The notes under the pieces are model-generated. The model worked only from the letters and a program-made list of their open reading frames with translations. It made no database searches and was not told the origin of the DNA. The translations under genes were made by a program, and so were the position numbers. From Aureimonas glaciei (GTDB taxonomy: Bacteria > Pseudomonadota > Alphaproteobacteria > Rhizobiales > Rhizobiaceae): a stretch of 64,000 nucleotides of DNA. This document shows, one piece after another, positions 20,759 to 29,385 of this stretch. Numbering within the stretch: the stretch's first letter is position 1; the number at the start of each line of letters is the position of its first letter. The stretch spans positions 62,001 through 126,000 of the forward strand of contig NZ_BMJJ01000006.1 in NCBI RefSeq assembly GCF_014643375.1, read 5' to 3'.

Positions 20759-22270
20759 TCAGTTCTTGACGACGTCCTCGAGCCAGAAACGACCGAGCGG
20801 GTTCTGGTAGAAGCCGTCGATGTTCGAGCGCGTCACGTTGATGTAGGGGCTGTAATAGAGGTCGATCCAGTTCACGTCCTCCTTCGCCGTCTCCTGCAGC
20901 TTCACGTACATCGCCTCGCGCTTGACCGGATCAGCCTCGGTGCGCGCCTCGGCGACCAGCGCCTTCACGTCATCGTTCTTGTAGCGGGTCATGTAGTTGA
21001 GGTTGGTGTCGTGGCCGAGGACGAAGGTGGTCTTCTGGTCCGGGTCGAGCACGTCATTCGTCCAGTAGCCGACCGAGACGTCGAAATCGCCGGCGACGAA
21101 CATGTCCCACTGGCTCGACGGGTCGACCTTGTTGATCGTCACGGTCACGCCGGCCTGCTGCAGCTGCTGCTGCAGGAGCACGGCGATCTGCTCGTCGACC
21201 TCGTCGCCGGCCTTGACGTTGTAGTCGAGGGTGAGATCGGACGCGCCGGCGGCCGCCAGCATTTCCTTGGCCTTGGCCGGGTCGTAGGGGCGCGAGGGAT
21301 TGGCGGCGTTGTAGTAGAGGGCGCCCTTCGGGACGTAGGAATTGGCGACCTCGCCGATGCCGAAGGTGACCGCGTCGACGATCGCCTGCTTGTCGATCGC
21401 CATGTCCAGCGCCTGGCGCACGGCCTTGTCGCCGAGCTTGCCCTTCTCGTGGTTGATGAGGAGGGCGTCTTCGCGGGTCGAGGGATCGAGCGTCACCTTG
21501 AGGTTCTTGTCCTCCTTCAGCGTCGCGACGCGCGAGAAGGGCACGAAGATCGCGGCATCGAGCTCGCCGGCCTGGACGTTCAGCATGCGCGTGTTATCGT
21601 CCGGCACCGAGATCCACTCGACGCCGTCGAGGCTCACCTTGTCGGCCTCCCAATAGTTCGGGTTCTTCTCCAGGATCACCCGGTCGCCGCGGATCCATTC
21701 CTTCACCGCAAACGCGCCCGAGCCGATCGGCGCCGAGGCGAAACCTTCCGCGTCGGCCTCGATCGCGGCCTTCGGCAGGACGGAGACGTTCGGCAGCGCC
21801 AGTGAGGCGAGGAAGGGCACCGAGGGCTCCTTCAGCGTGACCGTCAGCGTCTTCGGATCGGTCGCGACCGCCGTGTCGACGATGGTGTAGGACGAGGACC
21901 AGAGCGAGGTCTCGGCATCGCGGATGCGCAGGAGCGAGAAGGCCGCGTCCTCGGCGGTGACGGGCGAGCCGTCGGAGAATTTCGCGTCGCGCAGCTTGAA
22001 CGTGTAGGTCAGGCCGTCGTCGGAGACGGTCCAGCTCTCGGCGATGCCCGGCTCCAGCTTCGTGCCCGTCTTGTCGACGCGCACCAGCACATCGAAGACG
22101 TTGGAATAGACCCAGTTGTCGACGTTCTGGGCCGAGGCGATGGGATCGAAAGTGGTCGAATCCTCGCGCCGGCCGATGGTGAGGATGCCCGCGGCCTCGG
22201 CGATCGAAGTGCCGAGGGTCAGGCCGGCAAGCATGGTGGCGGCGAGAAGGCGGAAACGCTGTCTGGTCAT
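20759..22270 (-). CDS. Peptide/dipeptide ABC transporter, periplasmic binding protein (DppA/OppA type)
   Basis: This 503-residue family-5 solute-binding protein captures peptides or similar ligands in the periplasm. A signal peptide ends near AEA-A (residue ~26). The family opening FDPIASAQNVDNWVYSNVFD is followed by GIAESWTVSDDGLTYTFKLRD, the core signature of the family. Later come AVRQALDMAIDKQAIVD and VGYWTNDVLDPDQ. AGGAGATTTCGC precedes the ATG. It is the last gene of the pip-permease-ATPase operon and overlaps the preceding ATPase by 4 nt. Placing the binding protein last is unusual but complete. With the LuxR solo upstream, the ligand may be a plant-derived peptide-like signal or nutrient; that is inference. 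Confidence 0.92.
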   Translation of the reverse strand: MTRQRFRLLAATMLAGLTLGTSIAEAAGILTIGRREDSTTFDPIASAQNVDNWVYSNVFDVLVRVDKTGTKLEPGIAESWTVSDDGLTYTFKLRDAKFSDGSPVTAEDAAFSLLRIRDAETSLWSSSYTIVDTAVATDPKTLTVTLKEPSVPFLASLALPNVSVLPKAAIEADAEGFASAPIGSGAFAVKEWIRGDRVILEKNPNYWEADKVSLDGVEWISVPDDNTRMLNVQAGELDAAIFVPFSRVATLKEDKNLKVTLDPSTREDALLINHEKGKLGDKAVRQALDMAIDKQAIVDAVTFGIGEVANSYVPKGALYYNAANPSRPYDPAKAKEMLAAAGASDLTLDYNVKAGDEVDEQIAVLLQQQLQQAGVTVTINKVDPSSQWDMFVAGDFDVSVGYWTNDVLDPDQKTTFVLGHDTNLNYMTRYKNDDVKALVAEARTEADPVKREAMYVKLQETAKEDVNWIDLYYSPYINVTRSNIDGFYQNPLGRFWLEDVVKN

Positions 22271-23301
22271 GCGAAATCTCCTGTGAGGGCGGGGAGGCGA
22301 GGCGGGAGGGGTGAGGGGGAAAGGCTGCCGGGCGGCAGGATGCAGGCCCAGCCATGGCCGTCGGCGCGGTTCGGCACCGGCGGCGGCCCGGTCCGGCAGA
22401 CGTCCTGGGCATAGGCGCAACGAGGGTGGAAGGCGCAGCCCGGCGGCAAAGCGAGCGGGCTCGGCGGCTCGCCCGCAATCGGCGCCGCCGGCAGGGCGCG
22501 GTCCGGGTCGATCTCGGGAATCGCTGCGATGAGGGCGGCGGTATAGGGATGGCGCGGGGCGGAAAACACCGCCTCGGTCGGGCCCTCTTCGACGATGCGG
22601 CCGAGATACATCACTGCCACCCGGTCCGAGAGACGGCGCACGATGGCGAGGTCGTGCGCGATGAAGATCAGCGTCAGGCCGATTTCTTCCTTCAGGTCCA
22701 GGAAGAGGTTGATGATCTGGCCCTGGATCGACACGTCGAGCGCGGCGACGCACTCGTCGGCGATGACGAGTTTCGGTTCCACCGCCAGCGCCCGGGCGAT
22801 GCCGACACGCTGGCACTGGCCGCCCGAGAGCGCCGCCGGCCGGCGGGAAGCGAGTGCCGGATCGAGCCCGACCAGGCTGAGAAGCTCCGCCACCCGCGCG
22901 GCTTCCGCGCCGCGCGGCACCTTGCGATGGACCCGCAGCACTTCGCTGAGCGTCGCGCCGACCGTCATCTTCGGGTTCAGCGCGCTGGCCGGGTCCTGAA
23001 AAACCATGGCCGTCTCGCGCCGCAGCCGCGCCAGGGCGTCACGGCGCCCGTCGGAGACGCTGATGTCGTCGAAGGTGACATGGCCGGAATGGCTGGCTTC
23101 GAGGCCGAGGAGCGCACGCCCGAGGGTCGACTTGCCCGAGCCACTCTCGCCGACGATGCCGAGCGTCTCGCCGGCTTCGACCCGCAGCGAGACGCCGTTC
23201 ACGGCCTGGAGATAGCGACGCTCGAGTCCCAGCGGCCCGCCGCCGGGGGCGGCAAAGCGCACGACGAGATCGTCGACCTCGAGGATCGGCCGGGCGGTCA
23301 T
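22267..23301 (-). CDS. Peptide ABC transporter ATP-binding protein (DppF/OppF type)
   Basis: One of two ATPases of the importer, 344 residues, cytoplasmic. Walker A is GIVGESGSGKSTL (about 51-63), the Q-loop is in VFQDPASALNPKM, the signature is LSGGQCQRVGIARAL, and the Walker B region reads VIADECVAALDVS. The Cys in place of the usual Pro after the Glu is seen in some members. The C-terminal oligopeptide/dipeptide extension is present with the cysteines of CAFHPRCAYAQDVC, which in the family can hold an iron-sulfur cluster. The start overlaps the stop of the other ATPase (ATGA). Confidence 0.92.
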   Translation of the reverse strand: MTARPILEVDDLVVRFAAPGGGPLGLERRYLQAVNGVSLRVEAGETLGIVGESGSGKSTLGRALLGLEASHSGHVTFDDISVSDGRRDALARLRRETAMVFQDPASALNPKMTVGATLSEVLRVHRKVPRGAEAARVAELLSLVGLDPALASRRPAALSGGQCQRVGIARALAVEPKLVIADECVAALDVSIQGQIINLFLDLKEEIGLTLIFIAHDLAIVRRLSDRVAVMYLGRIVEEGPTEAVFSAPRHPYTAALIAAIPEIDPDRALPAAPIAGEPPSPLALPPGCAFHPRCAYAQDVCRTGPPPVPNRADGHGWACILPPGSLSPSPLPPRLPALTGDFA

Positions 23302-24344
23302 GCCGGCACCCCGAGGCCCGAGGGATCGCCGACCGGATGGAAGCAGGCCGCCACTTCGCCGGGATCGAACGGCACCAGGCGGGGCTGTTCGCTGCGGCAG
23401 CGCTCCGTCGCGTGGCTGCAGCGCGGGTGGAAGCGGCAGCCGGGCGGCATGGCGAAGGGCGAGGGCGGCTGGCCGTCGATGGTGCGCAGCCTTCTGAGGC
23501 CGGCATCGCCGCCCGGCTGGCAGGCGATGAGGCCGGCCGTGTAGCGATGGCGGGGATGGCGCAGCACCTGGCGCACCGGCCCCTTTTCGCAGAGGCGGCC
23601 GGCATAGAGCACGGCGATCTGGTCGCAAAGCTGGGCGACGACACCGAGATCGTGGGTGATGAAGATCAGCGACATGCCGCGCTTGTCGCGCAAGTCCTTC
23701 AACAGCCTGAGCACCTGCGCCTGCACCGTCACGTCGAGCGCCGTCGTCGGCTCGTCGGCGATGAGGATTTTCGGATCGGAGGCGAGCGCCACCGCGATCA
23801 TCGCGCGCTGGCGCATGCCGCCGGAGAACTCGTGTGCATAGGCCTCGGCCCGCGCCACGGGATCGGGGATGCCGACCTGGCGCAGGATCTCAACCGCCTC
23901 CGCCTTCGCCTCGCGCCGGCTGGCGCCCTTGGCGATCCGCACCGTCTCGGCGATCTGCTCGCCGATGCGCATGACCGGGTCGAGGTGGCTCGACGGGTTC
24001 TGGAAGATCATCCCCATCTCGCGACCCCGGACCTTTGCGAAGTCCGCCTCGCCGAGTTTGGAGATGTCGCGACCGCCGGTGCGGATGGCGTCCGCCGAGA
24101 TCGACAGGTTGGGCGAGGTCAACAGCCGCATCAGCGCGCGGCAGGCCATGGTCTTGCCCGAGCCGCTTTCGCCGACGAGCCCGAGGATCTCGCCCTCGCC
24201 AAGATCGAAGGACAGCCCGTCGACGATGGCCCGGCGCGTCGTGCCGTCATGGCTCTCGACCGTCAGTCTCTCGACGGACAGAATAGGCGTTCTCGCGGAG
24301 GCGGGTTTGGGGGCCAGCGGCGGGGTCAGATCCGGGGCGATCAT
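23298..24344 (-). CDS. Peptide ABC transporter ATP-binding protein (DppD/OppD type)
   Basis: The second ATPase of the importer has 348 residues. Motifs are Walker A GLVGESGSGKTMA (about 56-68), the Q-loop FQNPSSHLDPVMRIGEQ, the signature EFSGGMRQRAMIAVAL, Walker B ILIADEPTTALDVT, and the H-loop FITHDLGVV. The C-terminal extension has PPGCRFHPRCSHATERC, the cysteine cluster of OppD/DppD proteins. The first 20 residues are Pro/Ala-rich. I chose the ATG at 24344 because it overlaps the stop of the upstream permease gene (ATGA), matching every other junction of this operon. A longer open frame exists but has no homology. Confidence 0.92.
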   Translation of the reverse strand: MIAPDLTPPLAPKPASARTPILSVERLTVESHDGTTRRAIVDGLSFDLGEGEILGLVGESGSGKTMACRALMRLLTSPNLSISADAIRTGGRDISKLGEADFAKVRGREMGMIFQNPSSHLDPVMRIGEQIAETVRIAKGASRREAKAEAVEILRQVGIPDPVARAEAYAHEFSGGMRQRAMIAVALASDPKILIADEPTTALDVTVQAQVLRLLKDLRDKRGMSLIFITHDLGVVAQLCDQIAVLYAGRLCEKGPVRQVLRHPRHRYTAGLIACQPGGDAGLRRLRTIDGQPPSPFAMPPGCRFHPRCSHATERCRSEQPRLVPFDPGEVAACFHPVGDPSGLGVPA

Positions 24345-25216
24345 GGCCGCGCTCCTAGCTTTTCGCCGAGACCGTCGGCGAGCAGGCTGAAGGCGAAGGC
24401 CAGCGCGACGATGGCAAGGCCGGGAAAGGCCGAGATCCAGCCCGCCTGGGTGATAAAACCCTGGCCCTCGGCGACCATGATGCCCCATTCCGCCGAGGGC
24501 GGCTGCACGCCGAGGCCGAGATAGGAGATCGAGGCCCCGGCGAGGAGCACCAGCACGCAGTCGGACATGGCGAAGACGATCGAGCCGGACAGCGCGTTCG
24601 GCAGCAAATGGCGGAACATGATGCGGGCATGGCCGTAGCCGAGGCTGCGGGCGGCGAGCGCGAAATCGCTCGACTTCAGGATCAGAATCTCCGCCCGCAC
24701 CAACCTTGCGTAGGAAACCCAGCCGACCAGCGCCATCGCGACGTAGAAGCTTTTCAGACCGGGGCCGAGGACGGTGATGATCGCCAGCATCAGCACCAGG
24801 AACGGGAAGGCGAGGATGATGTCGACGAGGCGCATCAGCAGCGTGTCGACGAGGCCGCCGAAATAGCCGGCGACGGTGCCGATCGCCGTGCCTATGAGGA
24901 AAGGGAAGGCGACGCCGAGAAAGGCCAGCTGCAGGTCGATGCGGGTCGCGTAGATGACGCGCGAGAGGATGTCGCGGCCGTAATTGTCGGTGCCGAAAGG
25001 GTGGGCGAGCGAGGGCGCGACGAGCCGCGCCGTGCCGTCCTGGACGATCGGGTCGTAGGGCGCGATGACGGGCGCCAGCAGCGCGACGACGATGAAGGCG
25101 AGAAGCAGCGAGCCGCCGGCAAGAAGCGGCAGAGGCAGGCCGGCGAGGCGGGAGCGCCTGCGGGGCGGTGCGACGGCGGGAACGGGGTGCGGGACGGCAC
25201 CCGGCACCGCGCTCAA
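24341..25216 (-). CDS. Peptide ABC transporter permease (DppC type)
   Basis: This 291-residue inner-membrane permease has about six transmembrane helices. The DppC-type opening APYDPIVQDGTARLVAPS and HPFGTDNYGRDILSRVIY is at about residues 52-88. The cytoplasmic EAA-type loop, which contacts the ATPases, reads AARSLGYGHARIMFRHLLPNAL (about 188-209). It overlaps the stop of the upstream permease by 4 nt and the start of the DppD gene by 4 nt. Confidence 0.93.
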   Translation of the reverse strand: MSAVPGAVPHPVPAVAPPRRRSRLAGLPLPLLAGGSLLLAFIVVALLAPVIAPYDPIVQDGTARLVAPSLAHPFGTDNYGRDILSRVIYATRIDLQLAFLGVAFPFLIGTAIGTVAGYFGGLVDTLLMRLVDIILAFPFLVLMLAIITVLGPGLKSFYVAMALVGWVSYARLVRAEILILKSSDFALAARSLGYGHARIMFRHLLPNALSGSIVFAMSDCVLVLLAGASISYLGLGVQPPSAEWGIMVAEGQGFITQAGWISAFPGLAIVALAFAFSLLADGLGEKLGARP

Positions 25217-26151
25217 AACTTCACCCTCGGGTCGAGCGCGACGGTCAGGATGTCGGCGAGGAAATTGACGATTACCGTGGCACAGGCGAACACCATGGCG
25301 ACGCCCTGCACCACCATGTAGTCGCGCGAGAAGATGGCCCGCACGAGCAATTGCCCGGTGCCGGGAATGGCGAAGACCGTCTCGACCACCACCGTGCCGC
25401 CGATCAGCCAGCCGATGTTGACGGCGAGGAGGTTCAGCGTCGGGATGATGGCGTTCGGCAGGACGTGGCGGCGGAAGATCATCCTTTCCGGAATGCCGCG
25501 GGCCCGGGCCGCGAGCGCGACGTCCGAGCCGAGGCCGGCGATGAGGCTGGCGCGCAGGCTGCGCGTCAGGACGGCGGAGAGCGACAGCGCGATGGTCAGC
25601 CAGGGCAGGACCATGTGGTGCAGCTTGTCGCCAAACGTGCGGCCGTAGCCGGAGACGGGGAAGAGGCCGAGCGTCACGCTGAAGACGATGATCAGCATGA
25701 TCGCCAGCCAGAAGTTCGGCAGGCCGAGCCCGGTCGTCGACAGCACCCGCACCGCCTGGTCGACGGCGCCGCCCCGGTTCTTCGCAGCGAGCGTCGCCAG
25801 CGGCACGGCGATGAGGACGGAGAGGATGACGGCGCCGACGACGAGCACCAGCGTCGGCTCCAGCCGGTCGGCGACGAGGCCGAGAACGTCGATCTTGTAG
25901 AGGATCGACTTGCCCATCTCACCGTTGGCGAGGTTTTTCAGGAAATAGAAATACTGCAGCCAGAGCGGCTCATCCAGGCCGAACTGGGCGCGGATGCGCT
26001 CCAGCGCCGCCGGCGTCGCCCGCGTGCCGAGGATCAGCCGGGCCGGGTCGCCCGGGATCGAGCGGACCAGGACGAAGGTGATCAGGCTGATCCCGAAGAG
26101 GACCGGGATCAGTTGGAAGGGGCGCGTCAGGACGAAGCGGAAGCGGTGCAT
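25213..26151 (-). CDS. Peptide ABC transporter permease (DppB type)
   Basis: This 312-residue inner-membrane permease shows the DppB N-terminus: a first transmembrane helix followed by FVLVRSIPGDPARLILG (about residues 26-42). It then has an EAA-type loop AARARGIPERMIFRRHVLPNAI (about 218-239) and a C-terminal FLADILTVALDPRVKF, the usual ending of this subunit. It follows the pip-like gene after 66 bp on the same strand and begins the run of ATGA-coupled transporter genes. Confidence 0.93.
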   Translation of the reverse strand: MHRFRFVLTRPFQLIPVLFGISLITFVLVRSIPGDPARLILGTRATPAALERIRAQFGLDEPLWLQYFYFLKNLANGEMGKSILYKIDVLGLVADRLEPTLVLVVGAVILSVLIAVPLATLAAKNRGGAVDQAVRVLSTTGLGLPNFWLAIMLIIVFSVTLGLFPVSGYGRTFGDKLHHMVLPWLTIALSLSAVLTRSLRASLIAGLGSDVALAARARGIPERMIFRRHVLPNAIIPTLNLLAVNIGWLIGGTVVVETVFAIPGTGQLLVRAIFSRDYMVVQGVAMVFACATVIVNFLADILTVALDPRVKF

Positions 26152-26217
26152 GTCAGACTGTCGCCCAAGCGATCGGTGGCGGCAATATCACCTCGCGGCG
26201 CGGAGTGCGGCCTGCGA

Positions 26218-27111
26218 TCATGCGCGGCCCCCGCGGCGGGCGAGAAAGTCGATCAGCACGGGGAAGAAGGCCGCCGGCTCTTCGAAGAAGGGCATGTGGC
26301 TGGAATTGGGAAACACCTTCAGCTCCGCGTCCGGCAGAGCGAGTTTCATCCGCATGGCGCAGGCCGGCGTCAGCTCGTCGTGCTGGCCGACGGTGATCAG
26401 CACCGGCACGGTGATGGCGTGCATGTCCGGGACGCGGTTCCAGTCCTTCAGGTTGCCGGTGTAGGTGAACTCGTTCGGCCCCTGGATCGTCTCGTAGGGT
26501 CCCATGTTCCAGTCGTCGAGGGAGCGCTTCACCGGCGCCGGCCAATCGCTGAGCCGGCAGACATGGCGGTAGTTGAGGAGCGTCACCGCCGCCTGATACT
26601 CCGGATGCGACAAAGTGCCCTCGGCCTCGTGCCGCTGCATCATCGCCACCGTCTCCGAGCCCAGCGCCTCGCGCAGCCGGTTCAGCTCGCCGACGAGATG
26701 CGGGATGTCGGCGGCGGTGTTCTCCAGCACCAGCGTCTTCAGCGCCTGCGGATAGGTCAGCGCGTATTCGATGGCGAGCCAGCCGCCCCAGGACTGGCCG
26801 ACGAGATGAACCTTCCCGAGCCCGAGCGCCTGGCGCACCGCCTCCACCTCCTCGACATAGCGGGTGATCGTCCACAGCGCCGGGTCGGTCGGCCGGTCGG
26901 ATTTTCCGGTGCCGAGCTGGTCGAAGGCGACGACGCGGTAGCCCTGGTCAACGAGGCAGGAATGCGAGTCGCGCAGATAGTCGCAGGGCAGGCCCGGGCC
27001 GCCGTTGAGGCAGAAGACGACGTCGTCTCCGCTGCCGAAACTGTAGGTGACGATGCTGTGCCCCTGGACCTCGATCGTCCTGGTCTCGTCGGGTGCCATC
27101 TCACGCCACAT
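26218..27111 (-). CDS. pip: Alpha/beta hydrolase, proline iminopeptidase family
   Basis: This 297-residue alpha/beta-hydrolase would release N-terminal proline or a related amide/ester group from small peptides. It has the oxyanion-hole motif as LNGGPGLPCDYL (about 34-45; HGGPG in most homologues), then VAFDQLGTGKSDRP. The nucleophile elbow is GQSWGG with Ser about residue 105. An aspartate in VGQHDEL and a histidine in NSSHMPFFEEP complete the triad. No signal peptide is visible, so it should be cytoplasmic. The ATG at 27111 has AAGGA 9 nt upstream. The gene is divergent from a LuxR-type regulator and leads the peptide-importer operon, the layout of pip loci controlled by plant-responsive LuxR solos. 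Confidence 0.88.
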   Translation of the reverse strand: MWREMAPDETRTIEVQGHSIVTYSFGSGDDVVFCLNGGPGLPCDYLRDSHSCLVDQGYRVVAFDQLGTGKSDRPTDPALWTITRYVEEVEAVRQALGLGKVHLVGQSWGGWLAIEYALTYPQALKTLVLENTAADIPHLVGELNRLREALGSETVAMMQRHEAEGTLSHPEYQAAVTLLNYRHVCRLSDWPAPVKRSLDDWNMGPYETIQGPNEFTYTGNLKDWNRVPDMHAITVPVLITVGQHDELTPACAMRMKLALPDAELKVFPNSSHMPFFEEPAAFFPVLIDFLARRGGRA

Positions 27112-27173
27112 CGGTCATGTCCTTCAAATCGCTGATCGACGGAACCTAGGCGGAGTCGCACCGCGCTGCGTAG

Positions 27174-27189
27174 CTATCACAATCGATAG
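27174..27189. promoter_or_regulatory. Candidate LuxR-type operator between pip and luxR genes
   Basis: CTATC (27174-27178) and GATAG (27185-27189) form an inverted repeat with a 6-bp spacer (ACAATC), midway in the 147-bp divergent gap. The length and position suit a lux-box-like site serving both promoters. The sequence is not a canonical lux box, so the call is tentative. Confidence 0.4.
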
Positions 27190-27258
27190 GGTCACCTTGC
27201 CAGACTTCGCCCAGAATGTAATCGTGCTGAAAATATTGGCAGAACCCCTTTGGCTCCG

Positions 27259-28020
27259 ATGCTGCACCATGCCTGTGAGATCGACGCGGTGCTTTCCGCG
27301 GCCGAAAGTTTCGACGAGCGCATGGCGCTGGCCCATGGCGTCGCCGCCGATTTCGGGCTGACATCCCTGATCTACGACTACACGCCGGTCCGCTTCTCGC
27401 ACGAGGGTGATCTCATCAACCCGTCGGTGCTGGGAATGCGCGCCGTGCCGGAGGATTTCGGCCCGCTCTGGTGCGAGGGCGGCTATTACCAGATCGACCC
27501 GGTCCAGCAGCTCGCCTTCCGCTCGCCGAAGCCTTTCGTCTGGAGCTACCGGCGGGAAGGGCGGACGGTCCTCAACCCCTTCCTCAACGCCGACCACGAA
27601 CGGGTCGTGGACTATGTCCACGCGACCCGGATAACCTGTGGCATGACGGTGCCGGTGCACCTGCCGGATGGCGGCTGCGCCACGGTGACGGGGATCTGCC
27701 AGGATGCGGATGCCGATTTCGACCGGGTGGCCGACGTTCATCTCGGCGGCTTCACCGTCCTCGCCCACGCGCTCCATGCCGCGAACGAGCCGCTGTTCGG
27801 GGTGCGCGAGCGCCAGTCCGTGGCCGTACGGCTGACGCCGCGCGAGACGGAATGCGTGCGTTTTGCCGCCGAGGGCCTGTCGGCCAAGGAGATCTCGCTG
27901 AAACTCGGCCGCTCGGCCGCGACCGTCGTGATGCATCTTAACGCCGCGGCGCGAAAACTGCAGGCCCGCAACCGAGCCCAGATGATCGCCCGCGCCGCGC
28001 ACTACCGGTTTCTCGGCTGA
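27259..28020 (+). CDS. LuxR-family regulator, LuxR solo with altered ligand pocket
   Basis: This 253-residue regulator has an N-terminal autoinducer-binding-type domain (about 20-165) and a C-terminal GerE/LuxR helix-turn-helix (LTPRETECVRFAAEGLSAKE, about 193-212, through SAATVVMHLNAAARKL). Aligned on the DP pair of YYQIDPV with the TraR spacing W57-x3-Y61-x8-D70-P71, the D, P and Trp85 (FVWSY) are kept and a Gly matching Gly113 is in TCGMTVPV. Trp57 is replaced by Phe and Tyr61 by Trp. Plant-responsive LuxR solos such as OryR and XccR have Met57 and Trp61. No luxI is in the window. I use the ATG at 27259; a TTG at 27250 is possible. Confidence 0.9.
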   Translation: MLHHACEIDAVLSAAESFDERMALAHGVAADFGLTSLIYDYTPVRFSHEGDLINPSVLGMRAVPEDFGPLWCEGGYYQIDPVQQLAFRSPKPFVWSYRREGRTVLNPFLNADHERVVDYVHATRITCGMTVPVHLPDGGCATVTGICQDADADFDRVADVHLGGFTVLAHALHAANEPLFGVRERQSVAVRLTPRETECVRFAAEGLSAKEISLKLGRSAATVVMHLNAAARKLQARNRAQMIARAAHYRFLG

Positions 28021-28067
28021 AACGGCCCTCTGAGGGTGCGGCGATCGGTCGTTCCCGCTATCGAGGC

Positions 28068-28094
28068 GCCCGCGACGGCAAAGCCATCGCGGGC
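28068..28094. terminator. Stem-loop between convergent luxR and binding-protein genes
   Basis: GCCCGCGA (28068-28075) pairs with TCGCGGGC (28087-28094), with partial pairing inside the loop. It sits in the 82-bp gap between two convergent genes and could serve both strands. No strong U-run is present. Confidence 0.5.
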
Positions 28095-28102
28095 GGTCGT
28101 GC

Positions 28103-29371
28103 TTACTTCTCGAGGTCGGCCTTCAGCGCCGTGACGGCGTCGGCCGACATCTCGCCGGTCGTCGTCACTTCGCCGCCGGTGATCTTCCAGAGGCGGAAGG
28201 GGCCGGTGATGTCGCCGTACTGGTCGAAATTGACCGGTCCGATGACGCCTTCGTAGCGGATCGGCTTGCCCTCCTGGATGAGGCCGAGCGCCTTCTTGAA
28301 CTCCTCGGGGCCGGCGAAGATCGGCTCGCCCGCGGGATCGACCACCTGCGGAATGGCCGCCTTGATCGCCGCGGGCTCGGCCTTGCCGGCCTTGGCGATG
28401 GCGAGGCCGACGATGGCGCCGGCGTCGTAGGAGCGGTCGGCGGCCGGCGCGTCCGGCTTGATGCCGCCGGAGAAGGCCTCGTAGTTCGCGTTGAAATATT
28501 CCGTCGACTTGGTCGGGCTGGTGCCGGACGAGGTGCCGTAGGCGTTTTCGAGATATTTCGCGCCGACCGCCTCGATGAAGTCGGAGGAGTTCATGCCGTC
28601 GTTGAGGAGGAAGGTTGCCGCTCCCCCCTGCGAGACCCAGGCCCTGGCGATGGTTGCGCCGTCGACGGGATAGCTGATGAGGTAGAGGCCCTCGGGCTCG
28701 CCCGCCATCGCGGCGGTGGCCTCGGAGGTGTAGCTCGACTGCTTCTCGTTATAGGGCGTGACCGAGGTGATCGTGCCGCCGAGCTTGGTGTACGCCTTCT
28801 CGAATTCGCGCTGCATGTTCACGCCGAAATCGTTGTTGACGTGGACGACGGCGAGCTTCTTCAGGCCCTGGTCGATGGCGTATTTCGCCGCCGCGGTGCC
28901 CTGCAGCGCGTCCGACGTGATGGTGCGGAAGAAGACGCCGTTCGTCTTGCCGTCGCGGGCGAGGTCGGTGAGCGTCGGCGAGGAGGAGGCGGGCGAGACC
29001 TGCGGCACGCCGGCGGGCGCGGTGACGGAGGTCAGGATCGGGATCGACACCGAGGAGATGATGCCGCCGATGATGACCGGCACCTTGGCGACGTTGACGA
29101 GCTGCGTCGCCTGGTCGACGGCGACATTGCCCTGGCTCTGCGAGTCCCGGGTGTCGCTGGCGAGCTGACAGCCGTTGACGCCGCCGGCCTCGTTGATGTC
29201 GCGGAAAGCCATGTCGACGGACTTCGCGCCGGCCTGGCCATATTCGCCGGCGGGACCGGTCAGCTCCATTACCATGCCGACGGTGGTGGTGCAGTCGGCG
29301 GCAAGCGCCGGGACCGCGGCGGAAAGGACCCCGGCACAGAGCGCGGTCGACAGGAGAAACTTGACGTGCAT
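28103..29371 (-). CDS. Branched-chain-amino-acid-type ABC transporter, periplasmic binding protein
   Basis: This 422-residue family-6 (LivK-type) binding protein has a signal peptide ending ALA-A near residue 24. The mature start contains VGMVMELTGPAGEYGQAGAKS and then DINEAGGVNGC, and later PVIIGGIISSVSIPI and YDAGAIVGLAIAKAG. Extra cysteines in the first domain (DCTTT and NGCQL) could form a disulfide. It is the last gene of the minus-strand operon led by the GntR gene. No permease is in that operon. The matching permeases and ATPases are on the opposite strand from 32227, so the importer is split by the divergent promoter. Kynurenine-pathway genes next to the permeases suggest an aromatic amino acid or relative as ligand (inference). 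Confidence 0.92.
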   Translation of the reverse strand: MHVKFLLSTALCAGVLSAAVPALAADCTTTVGMVMELTGPAGEYGQAGAKSVDMAFRDINEAGGVNGCQLASDTRDSQSQGNVAVDQATQLVNVAKVPVIIGGIISSVSIPILTSVTAPAGVPQVSPASSSPTLTDLARDGKTNGVFFRTITSDALQGTAAAKYAIDQGLKKLAVVHVNNDFGVNMQREFEKAYTKLGGTITSVTPYNEKQSSYTSEATAAMAGEPEGLYLISYPVDGATIARAWVSQGGAATFLLNDGMNSSDFIEAVGAKYLENAYGTSSGTSPTKSTEYFNANYEAFSGGIKPDAPAADRSYDAGAIVGLAIAKAGKAEPAAIKAAIPQVVDPAGEPIFAGPEEFKKALGLIQEGKPIRYEGVIGPVNFDQYGDITGPFRLWKITGGEVTTTGEMSADAVTALKADLEK

Positions 29372-29385
29372 GGCGCGCAGTCCTT

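Noticed and set aside
22270-22816. Upstream extension of the peptide-binding-protein frame
   Set aside because: The extra residues overlap the ATPase gene in another frame. A good ribosome site and a signal peptide begin at 22270.
27250-27258. TTG at 27250 as start of the LuxR-type gene
   Set aside because: The ATG at 27259 is only three codons later and matches the usual short N-terminus; nothing supports the rarer start.
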